NCBI GenBank assembly: GCA_003142495.1
Contig: PLMM01000085.1
Coordinates: 1-5,920 of the forward strand
Source of the DNA: Gemmatimonadota bacterium
GTDB lineage: Bacteria; Gemmatimonadota; Gemmatimonadetes; Gemmatimonadales; Gemmatimonadaceae
Direction: 5' to 3'
DNA length: 5,920 bases
The stretch's first letter is position 1, and each line of letters opens with the position of its first letter. Under the pieces are notes generated by a model. The model saw only the letters and a list, made by a program, of their open reading frames with translations. It was not told the origin of the DNA and made no database searches. The translations under genes and the position numbers were made by a program. Of this stretch, positions 1-4,625 are shown piece by piece.

Positions 1-375
1 GAGCGCGGACGGTATCGCGAGCTCGACGCGCGCGCTGCCGTTATCCGTCACCTTGACCGAGCGGTACGGGGCGAGAACGCCAATCGAGTCGAGCAGCGGA
101 TGGAGAATACCCGCGATGTACTGGCCTGCGCGTACGTCCGCGATGCGAAAGCGGCCGAGCGAATCGGTGCTGGCGGAGTACGCGCCGTTCCCGGGCGGCG
201 CCTCCACCAGCTGCACGATCGCGTGCGCGAGCGGCTGCTTGCGTACGCTGTCGTAGACCACGCCATCGACCGTTCCCGTGTGCGCCAATGCCTGCGCGCG
301 CGCGCTCCCGGGCGCGAGGGCGGCGCCGAGCACGAGCGTGAGGACAGCGATAACGCGGGTAGGGAGCATGGACAT
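1..375 (-). CDS. Secreted protein with carboxypeptidase-regulatory-like domain (partial, C-terminus off the left edge)
   Basis: The first 125 residues of an exported protein are present, and the frame stays open to the window edge. Residues 1-27 form a Sec signal peptide: a basic start, a hydrophobic VIAVLTLVLGAALAPG core and a probable cut after SARA, before QALA. Residues 34-120 look like a CarboxypepD_reg-like beta-sandwich: a GTVDGVVYDS strand, PLAHAIVQL, the conserved turn TDSLGRFRI, then VRAGQYIAGILHPLLDS and a closing strand. In this family the fold is a prealbumin-like module found on secreted and outer-membrane proteins, so the product probably acts in the periplasm or at the outer membrane. 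No catalytic residues are visible and the specific role is unknown. The ATG at 375 gives the full signal peptide; the ATG at 369 is nearly as good. Neither has a clear Shine-Dalgarno site. It is divergent from the metallo-hydrolase gene. A TonB-dependent receptor N-terminus is an alternative that the missing part would settle. Confidence 0.8.
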   Translation of the reverse strand, partial: MSMLPTRVIAVLTLVLGAALAPGSARAQALAHTGTVDGVVYDSVRKQPLAHAIVQLVEAPPGNGAYSASTDSLGRFRIADVRAGQYIAGILHPLLDSIGVLAPYRSVKVTDNGSARVELAIPSAL

Positions 376-536
376 GGCGGGAAGTGATAGCGGGATCGGC
401 GGGTGCAGCCGACATCCAAATCCCCACGTTCCAATGAAGACATTGCATCTCGGTGCGCCGCGCCCGCTAGGCACCATCGACGCATCCGGTCGGCGCTCCC
501 CTCCTTCGCGGGTTGCCGATCGGTCATCCTTCCTCC

Positions 537-1616
537 ATGCTGCCTCGCTCGACTCTCCCGTGGCTACTTCTCGCGCTCGCCGCCGCGGCGGCTCCAGCGG
601 TGGCGCAGCGCGTGCCCCCCGCCACGCTCACACTCGACTCCACCTCCGCCGCTGCGCTGCGCCGCCGCCAGCCGCGCGAGCGCCCCGACACGATCCGCGC
701 CTTCCCCACCCGCAAGCTCGGCGAGGGCGTCTACGCCGTGCTTGGCGACACCGGCCGGGGATCGGAGGGGAGATCGAACGCGGGCTTCGTCGTCACGAAG
801 ACGGGCGTCGTCGTGATCGATGCGCTCGCGAGCCCCGCGCAGGGGAAGACGCTGCTGCGCACGATTCGCACGATCACGCCCCTCCCGGTGCAGTGGCTCA
901 TTCTCACGCACCACCACCCCGATCACACCTTCGGCGCGATCGTGTTCAAGCGCGCCGGCGCGAAAATCATCGCGCACCCGGATCGTCGCACGCTCGCCTC
1001 CGAAGATGGCGACGACGCGATGGTGAGCGCGTGGACCGGCGTGCTCGGCCTCCGCGAGATGCAGGGCTTCGCCTTCGCGGACACGCCCGACATTCCCGTC
1101 GCGCACGATACGACTCTCACGCTGGGCGGTCGCGAATTCGTGATCGACGTGCCCGGCACCGCGCACACGGCGGGCGATCTCGTGATCTGGCTTCCGGACG
1201 CGCGCGTGCTGTTCGCGGGCGATCTTTTGATCGAGGATGGTGTCGCGATGGTGGTGGACGGAAGCTCCGGCGGGCTGCTCGCGGCGCTGGACCGCGTCGC
1301 AGCGCTCGAGCCCCTCCAGGTGATGCCGGGGCACGGGCGAATCCCCGCAAACCCGATGCAGCTCATTCAACTCACGCGCTGCGAGACGCTCGCGCTGCGC
1401 ACGAAGATGCGCAACGATGTGCAGCAGGGCGTGTCGATGAGCCGGGCGTTGGCGTCGCTTCCCCCAGCCGATCGCGATCGTGCCGTGTCGCGCAATTCGC
1501 GCGTGCGGCGCAACGCCGTGAGAATCTTCGCGGAGATGGAGCAGGAGCTCATGCACTCGTCAGGTGAGCTTTCCGCCAAGAAAGATTCTGTCGCGATGCT
1601 GTCCTGCCCACGTTGA
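537..1616 (+). CDS. Secreted metallo-beta-lactamase-fold metal-dependent hydrolase
   Basis: The product is a 359-residue exported hydrolase of the metallo-beta-lactamase superfamily. Residues 1-24 are a signal peptide (LPWLLLALAAAAAPAVA, probable cut before QRV). The MBL fold starts near GEGVYAVLGD. Its metal ligands are all visible: HHHPDH at 125-130, His210 in GTAHTAGD, Asp228 in LFAGDLL and His266 in MPGHG. The bridging Asp, rather than the Cys of class B1 beta-lactamases, makes it more like glyoxalase II and the SoxH-like periplasmic hydrolases than an antibiotic-resistance enzyme. After about residue 275 a helical, Arg-rich C-terminal region follows, with no recognised domain. The substrate cannot be told from sequence. 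The ATG at 537 was chosen because it begins a typical signal peptide; the in-frame TTG at 513 would add eight residues ahead of it. No Shine-Dalgarno is evident. The gene stands alone: the next gene downstream has its own promoter. Confidence 0.88.
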   Translation: MLPRSTLPWLLLALAAAAAPAVAQRVPPATLTLDSTSAAALRRRQPRERPDTIRAFPTRKLGEGVYAVLGDTGRGSEGRSNAGFVVTKTGVVVIDALASPAQGKTLLRTIRTITPLPVQWLILTHHHPDHTFGAIVFKRAGAKIIAHPDRRTLASEDGDDAMVSAWTGVLGLREMQGFAFADTPDIPVAHDTTLTLGGREFVIDVPGTAHTAGDLVIWLPDARVLFAGDLLIEDGVAMVVDGSSGGLLAALDRVAALEPLQVMPGHGRIPANPMQLIQLTRCETLALRTKMRNDVQQGVSMSRALASLPPADRDRAVSRNSRVRRNAVRIFAEMEQELMHSSGELSAKKDSVAMLSCPR

Positions 1617-1635
1617 GCGCGCGAAATCAACCCGC

Positions 1636-1664
1636 TTGCAGGTCGTGAATTGCCGGGATAGAAT
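1636..1664 (+). promoter_or_regulatory. Sigma70-type promoter of the CGNR gene
   Basis: A -35 box TTGCAG (1636-1641) and a -10 box TAGAAT (1659-1664) are separated by exactly 17 bp. Transcription would start near 1671, leaving a leader of roughly 17 nt before the ATG at 1689. The site sits in the 72-bp gap after the metallo-hydrolase gene, so the CGNR gene is likely transcribed independently. Assigned by consensus match only. Confidence 0.6.
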
Positions 1665-1688
1665 TGTCTCCCTTTTCGTATTCAGGGA

Positions 1689-2342
1689 ATGATTCACGCC
1701 CCCTTCGTCTCATCGCTCACGCCACCGTTCGTCTTCGTCGGTGAGCGCCTCTGGCTCGATTTCATCAACACCGATGACGTGCGCCGCGGCACGCGCGTGG
1801 ACGTGCTGCGCGACTTCGAGCAGCTCATCCGCTGGCTCGAAGCGACGTCCGTTCTGGACGCCGAGCGCGCGGGCGGCATCCGCAGGCGCGCGCAGCAGCA
1901 GCCCGCCGGCGCCACCGCGTCGCTCGCGGACGCGCGGCGCATTCGCGCGTCGCTGCGGGCGCTGGCCGAGCGGGGCGCGCTCACGTCCGAGGTGCGCGTG
2001 AACGCGCTGGGCGAGATCAATCGCGTGTTGGGACGCAGTGCGGGCACCAGGCGCGTCGAGGCGCGCACGGATGGGAGCTTCGTGCGGAGCTTCGTTCCGG
2101 TGGGCGACGCCTTCGCGGGGCTGATGATTCCGGTGGTGGAGTCTGCCGCCGATGCGCTCGTCACGAACGAGCTCGTGCGCGTGCGGCGCTGCGCGGACTC
2201 GCACTGCCTGCACGTCTTCTTCGACAGCACGAAGAATGGCCGCCGGCGCTGGTGCGACATGTCCACCTGCGGAAACCGCGCAAAGGCCGCGCGGCACCGC
2301 AGACGGGTGAGCGAGAGCGCGCTCGCATCGCGCGCCTCGTGA
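1689..2342 (+). CDS. ABATE domain / CGNR zinc-finger protein, putative transcription regulator
   Basis: The product has 217 residues and the layout of the CGNR zinc-finger family. The N-terminal ABATE domain (about 12-150) opens with the characteristic FVFVGERLWLDFINT stretch, followed by helices around LIRWLEA and RIRASLRALAE. The C-terminal zf-CGNR domain (about 163-206) carries the four zinc ligands Cys168, Cys173, Cys189 and Cys194, the last starting the signature CGNR, followed by a basic AKAARHRRR helix likely to touch DNA. In this family the ABATE part is thought to sense a ligand or stress and the zinc finger to bind DNA; targets are generally unknown. An AGGGA run lies directly against the ATG, too close to act as a normal Shine-Dalgarno. 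There is no alternative in-frame start before the conserved FVGERL motif, so this start is well supported. The gene converges on the sigma factor operon. Confidence 0.9.
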   Translation: MIHAPFVSSLTPPFVFVGERLWLDFINTDDVRRGTRVDVLRDFEQLIRWLEATSVLDAERAGGIRRRAQQQPAGATASLADARRIRASLRALAERGALTSEVRVNALGEINRVLGRSAGTRRVEARTDGSFVRSFVPVGDAFAGLMIPVVESAADALVTNELVRVRRCADSHCLHVFFDSTKNGRRRWCDMSTCGNRAKAARHRRRVSESALASRAS

Positions 2343-2343
2343 G

Positions 2344-2480
2344 CTAGAGGCCGATCAGAAGTCCGAAGTGGACTTTCGACGTCGTCTTCGTGGTTCCGGC
2401 TACGCTGTGGAGGTGCTGCCGATGTCGAAGGCGCCGATTCCGGCCGTGAGGTATGGGCGCACGGGTCCGCCGTGATTCGA
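2344..2480 (-). pseudogene. Remnant of an outer-membrane beta-barrel protein gene (frameshifted, both ends lost)
   Basis: Read leftward, one frame from 2471 gives GGPVRPYLTAGIGAFDIG followed by STST, then hits TAG at 2402-2400. Shifting frame near 2404 continues as VAGTTKTTSKVHFGLLIGL up to a TAG at 2346-2344. Joined, they look like the strand-turn-strand motif near the end of small OMP beta-barrel proteins (RPY, Gly-rich strand, Ser/Thr loop, then a strand with FGL and G). The break equals one lost or two gained bases. Upstream the frame is closed by a TGA at 2516-2514 and has no barrel-like sequence. Downstream the barrel's final strands and terminal aromatic are missing, where the end of the CGNR gene begins. 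It is too short to be functional. The assignment rests on pattern, not on a search. Confidence 0.55.
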
Positions 2481-2535
2481 CCTACGAGTGACGACTCGAT
2501 TCTCGGATTTTTCTCACGAGCGTTGCCCGCATGCG

Positions 2536-2571
2536 AAAAGAGCGAGCGCGGATTTTCGCGCTCGCTCTTTT
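2536..2571. terminator. Bidirectional intrinsic terminator between convergent genes
   Basis: A perfect 15-bp inverted repeat (AAAAGAGCGAGCGCG at 2536-2550, its complement at 2557-2571) encloses the 6-nt loop GATTTT. The stem is GC-rich in the middle and A/T-rich at its base, so the RNA ends in U4 whichever strand is read. It starts 21 bp past the sigma factor stop codon and is the natural end of the TetR-sigma mRNA. From the other side it would stop read-through from the CGNR gene. Confidence 0.9.
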
Positions 2572-2591
2572 GTTCTTTATCGAACAGACAG

Positions 2592-3242
2592 CTAACTGGC
2601 GATCGTTGGCCGAGCCTTGATATATCCCATCTCCACCGCGTAGCTCGCAAGCTTCTTCTGCAGCACTCGGCGCCCGCGAAAGAGGCGTGACTTGACCGTG
2701 CCCTCGGGGATGCCGAGGATGTTCGCGATCTCCGCGTAGCGCAGCCCCTGCACGTCGCTGAGGACGACGGCGAGCCGGTAATCCTCCGGGAGCGCGTCGA
2801 TCGCGCGCGTGATCTCGTCGTCCATGAACGAGTCGTAGAACTTGCCCTCGGGATCCGCCTCGCCGACGATCTCGTACGCGCCGCGTCCATCCTCATCTTC
2901 CGGGATGCGCACTTCGCGCGCGTCGATGCGCCGCTTCCGGCTCACGAACGCGTGATAGAGAATCGTGAACAGCCAGGCGCGCACGTTGGTCCCGAGCTGA
3001 TACTGCTCCCACCGGTCGAAGGCGCGGAGCATCGTCTCGGAGACGAGGTCTTCTGCTTCATCGCGCTCGTGTGTGAGCTTGAGCGCAAAACTGTAGAGCG
3101 CATCGAGGTGCGTGAGCGCTTCGCCTTCGAATTGCGCGCGACGCTTCACGCGATCTTCGGACGAGCCTACTCGAGCCTTCTCCGCAACGACGGGCGCCGC
3201 CAAAGTCGTCGGCATTCCTTCCCCCACAGGCTGCATGTTCAT
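2592..3242 (-). CDS. ECF-family RNA polymerase sigma factor
   Basis: The product is a 216-residue extracytoplasmic-function sigma factor. Region sigma2 covers about 38-107, with the core-binding and -10-recognition stretch DLVSETMLRAFDRWEQY followed by GTNVRAWLFTILYHAF. Region sigma4 covers about 144-200, with the helix-turn-helix YAEIANILGIPEGTVKSRLF and the basic RGRR that reads the -35 element. Sigma1.1 and sigma3 are absent, as expected for ECF proteins. The GTNxxAWL motif resembles the SigR/RpoE-like (ECF12-type) subgroup, which is often redox-linked; that placement is inference. The ATG at 3242 was chosen over an upstream in-frame start because it overlaps the TetR stop as ATGA and has a G-rich GGGGGC site just upstream. 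The first ~37 residues are a non-conserved extension. No anti-sigma factor gene is adjacent: the other side holds only a terminator and a gene remnant. Confidence 0.93.
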   Translation of the reverse strand: MNMQPVGEGMPTTLAAPVVAEKARVGSSEDRVKRRAQFEGEALTHLDALYSFALKLTHERDEAEDLVSETMLRAFDRWEQYQLGTNVRAWLFTILYHAFVSRKRRIDAREVRIPEDEDGRGAYEIVGEADPEGKFYDSFMDDEITRAIDALPEDYRLAVVLSDVQGLRYAEIANILGIPEGTVKSRLFRGRRVLQKKLASYAVEMGYIKARPTIAS

Positions 3243-3853
3243 TGAGTTGCCCCCACCACTGCCGGTTCGCGCTCCCGTGCGTAGGAACGCACGGACCGCT
3301 TGAGCTCTGTCGCGATACCCGCCGCGTTGGCCGCATCGCCCTTCACGCGTGACATGAACCACGCGCCTTCGAGCGTCGCGACGACGAACCGGGCGAGACG
3401 CGCGGTGTCTGCGTCATCACTCAGTCTCGGTCGTGCTTCCCACAACACCGCTTCGATCTGATCCGCCCAACGCTGGAATAGGGCATCTACCAACTGCCGA
3501 AAGCCCTCGTGCTGCGATGCCATCTCGGTTGCGAGCGCCCCACACGGGGTTCCGGAGGTGCAACCCTCGGGAGACTGCGAGGAGATGACCGCGTCGATGA
3601 AGCGAGTGAGGCGCTCGATCGGCTCGATCGTCGGCTCACGCAGTGCGGTGAGCCCTCGTTCCGCGAAGCTTTCGAACTGCAGCTTGAGCACCGCGTATCC
3701 CAGCTCTTCCTTCGACTTGAAGTAGTGATAGAAGTGCCCTTTGCCGCAGAGCCCGGACTCGCGGATGACCTCATCGATGGAGGTGTCTCCAAAGCCCTGG
3801 CGGACCATGACGGCGGTGGCGGCTTCTATGATCTGGGTGCGGCGATCTTTCAT
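3239..3853 (-). CDS. TetR/AcrR-family transcriptional repressor (NemR/AcuR-like)
   Basis: The product is a 204-residue TetR-type regulator. The N-terminal DNA-binding domain (about 5-52) has the family's helix-turn-helix, SIDEVIRESGLCGKGHFYHYFKSKEEL, with the usual FYHYFKSKEEL recognition helix and linker. The C-terminal ligand domain contains GCTSGTPCGALATEM (97-111), like the GCxxGxxxxE segment of NemR/AcuR-type regulators. Cysteines lie at 36 (inside the HTH), 98 and 104, so sensing of electrophiles or oxidants, as known for E. coli NemR, is possible but unproven. The ATG at 3853 begins the conserved domain (MKDRRTQIIEAA). A longer frame upstream would run through the promoter and is rejected. 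The gene is first in an operon with the ECF sigma gene (4-bp overlap), so it probably represses its own transcript and hence the sigma factor. It is divergent from the GNAT gene. Confidence 0.92.
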   Translation of the reverse strand: MKDRRTQIIEAATAVMVRQGFGDTSIDEVIRESGLCGKGHFYHYFKSKEELGYAVLKLQFESFAERGLTALREPTIEPIERLTRFIDAVISSQSPEGCTSGTPCGALATEMASQHEGFRQLVDALFQRWADQIEAVLWEARPRLSDDADTARLARFVVATLEGAWFMSRVKGDAANAAGIATELKRSVRSYAREREPAVVGATQ

Positions 3854-3860
3854 GAGCTGG

Positions 3861-3889
3861 AGTATAAGACTGCCCGGTCCATATGTCAA
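3861..3889 (-). promoter_or_regulatory. Near-consensus sigma70 promoter of the TetR-sigma operon; leaderless start
   Basis: On the minus strand a perfect -35 TTGACA (3889-3884) and a -10 TATACT (3866-3861, five of six consensus bases) are exactly 17 bp apart. Only 7 nt separate the -10 from the ATG at 3853, so transcription should begin at or within a base or two of the ATG. The mRNA would be leaderless, which fits the absence of a Shine-Dalgarno site. The spacer holds a GACTGCCCGGTC pseudo-palindrome (3868-3879) where a repressor could block polymerase. Confidence 0.75.
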
Positions 3890-3949
3890 GTAAACGCTTG
3901 AGTACTTTCTAAGTATATGCGCTGACACACTTTGATTAATGTCCGTTAC

Positions 3950-3971
3950 TACCTGACCGTTCGGGTAGGTA
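3950..3971. promoter_or_regulatory. Putative TetR-family operator (22-bp near-palindrome)
   Basis: TACCTGACCG and CGGGTAGGTA flank a TT centre, with eight of ten base pairs symmetric. The ACC...CCGnnCGG...GGT layout resembles operators of TetR/AcrR-family repressors. It lies in the divergent region between the TetR and GNAT genes. Its centre is about 107 bp upstream of the expected TetR-operon start, so simple promoter occlusion there is not obvious. It may act on the GNAT side, on an unrecognised second promoter, or by looping. Confidence 0.5.
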
Positions 3972-4041
3972 TTGGATTACGGTAATTTTTGACTCGCCAG
4001 TCCTAGTCTCCATACGCATCGTTTCGCGAGCAGTTTCGCGC

Positions 4042-4047
4042 TACATT
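4042..4047 (+). promoter_or_regulatory. Possible -10 element of the GNAT gene (weak)
   Basis: TACATT ends 9 nt before the ATG at 4057, which would give a very short leader or a leaderless mRNA and fits the lack of a Shine-Dalgarno. No good -35 lies 16-18 bp upstream. An alternative is TTGACT at 3989-3994 with CATACG at 4011-4016 (16-bp spacer), giving a leader of about 35 nt. Neither is convincing alone. Confidence 0.3.
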
Positions 4048-4056
4048 CTTGGCAAT

Positions 4057-4563
4057 ATGGAAACCATCCGCGTCACGCGAACCTACGAGCAACTGCTGTC
4101 GCGTGATGCGCTTCGCCCTGCGCCGCTTGCGGACGGGTATCAAATCGTGCGCGCGAATCCCTGCCCCGTAGCATTCGCGCGCTATCTCTACACGGAAGTC
4201 GGTCGCGAATATCGCTGGATGGATCGCATGACGTGGCCCGACGAAGAGTTCGCCGCCGCACTCGCGCGTCCGACGACATCCGTGTGGGTGCTCTACGGCC
4301 ACGGCGTGCCCGGCGGCTTCTTCGAGCTGAGCGAGCACGACGACGACTCGGTCGAGATCACCTACTTCGGATTGATGCGGGATTTCATCGGAAAGGGGCT
4401 TGGCAAGCAGCTCCTCTCCTTCGCGGCAGAGAGCGCGTGGGCGATGAAGCCGTCGCGCGTGTGGCTGCACACGTGCACACTCGACTCTCCCGTTGCGCTG
4501 CCGAACTATCTGGCGCGCGGCTTCGAGAAATATCGAGAAGAGGAGTACGAGGTACGGACCTAA
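4057..4563 (+). CDS. GNAT-family N-acetyltransferase
   Basis: The product has 168 residues and the Gcn5-related acetyltransferase fold. Motif A is visible as a beta-strand VEITYFGLM (about 99-107) followed by the acetyl-CoA pyrophosphate loop FIGKGLGKQLL (Q/RxxGxG/A type, Gly112, Gly114 and Gly116) and a helix. Motif B is VWLHTCTLDSP (135-145) with ALPNYLARGF (147-156), where the Tyr in NYLARGF sits at the usual general-acid position. The HTCTLDxPxAL..Y...GF pattern marks a recurring bacterial GNAT subgroup of unknown substrate. The N-terminal ~70 residues (YLYTEVGREYRWMDRMTWPDEEF) form the acceptor-binding side. No Shine-Dalgarno precedes the ATG. It lies divergent from the TetR-sigma operon across 203 bp and could be a regulatory target of either protein; that link is contextual only. 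Cytoplasmic, with no signal peptide. Confidence 0.9.
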   Translation: METIRVTRTYEQLLSRDALRPAPLADGYQIVRANPCPVAFARYLYTEVGREYRWMDRMTWPDEEFAAALARPTTSVWVLYGHGVPGGFFELSEHDDDSVEITYFGLMRDFIGKGLGKQLLSFAAESAWAMKPSRVWLHTCTLDSPVALPNYLARGFEKYREEEYEVRT

Positions 4564-4579
4564 CGGTTGCTATTGTGGG

Positions 4580-4603
4580 CCGGGCGCGCCCGGTCGGGCG
4601 TTT
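4580..4603 (+). terminator. Possible short intrinsic terminator after the GNAT gene
   Basis: CGCCCG (4587-4592) pairs with CGGGCG (4595-4600) and is followed by TTT. The preceding bases form a competing perfect palindrome CCGGGCGCGCCCGG (4580-4593). The T run is short, so this is a weak call. It lies in the 62-bp gap between the convergent GNAT and helicase-like genes and may serve both. Confidence 0.4.
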
Positions 4604-4625
4604 CCACATTGTTAACGGCTTGTGT

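Noticed and set aside
376..536. Promoter search in the divergent gap of the left genes (for example TTGCAT at 443-448)
   Set aside because: No -10 at acceptable spacing on either strand, so nothing could be supported there.
564..1556. Long open frame (330 codons) antisense to the metallo-hydrolase gene
   Set aside because: The opposite strand encodes a complete MBL hydrolase with signal peptide and all metal ligands. The antisense product is His/Arg/Ala-rich without a domain, the usual effect of high GC third positions.
278..1567. A 429-codon plus-strand open frame overlapping the left two genes
   Set aside because: Out of frame with the MBL gene; the product is Arg/Ala/His-rich noise.
1685..1710. 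GGGAAT-like SigR-type promoter near the CGNR start
   Set aside because: The spacing to a GTC element is 16 rather than about 18 and it falls across the start codon; the sigma70 promoter at 1636-1664 explains the gene better.
2359..2375. Inverted repeat AAGTCC-GAAGT-GGACTT after the CGNR gene
   Set aside because: Only 6 bp, not followed by a T run, and it lies inside the barrel-gene remnant; the strong terminator is further on.
1694..2896. A 400-codon minus-strand open frame across the CGNR gene, the gap and the sigma gene
   Set aside because: It runs through a strong terminator and overlaps two well-supported genes in other frames, and its translation is Arg/Ser-rich low complexity.
3243..3362. 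Longer sigma factor start giving 256 residues
   Set aside because: The added 40 residues overlap the TetR C-terminus, are not sigma-like, and the ATGA overlap with a G-rich site favours 3242.
3854..3928. Longer TetR start adding 25 residues
   Set aside because: It would begin upstream of the -35 and translate through the promoter; the TetR domain starts at MKDRRTQ.
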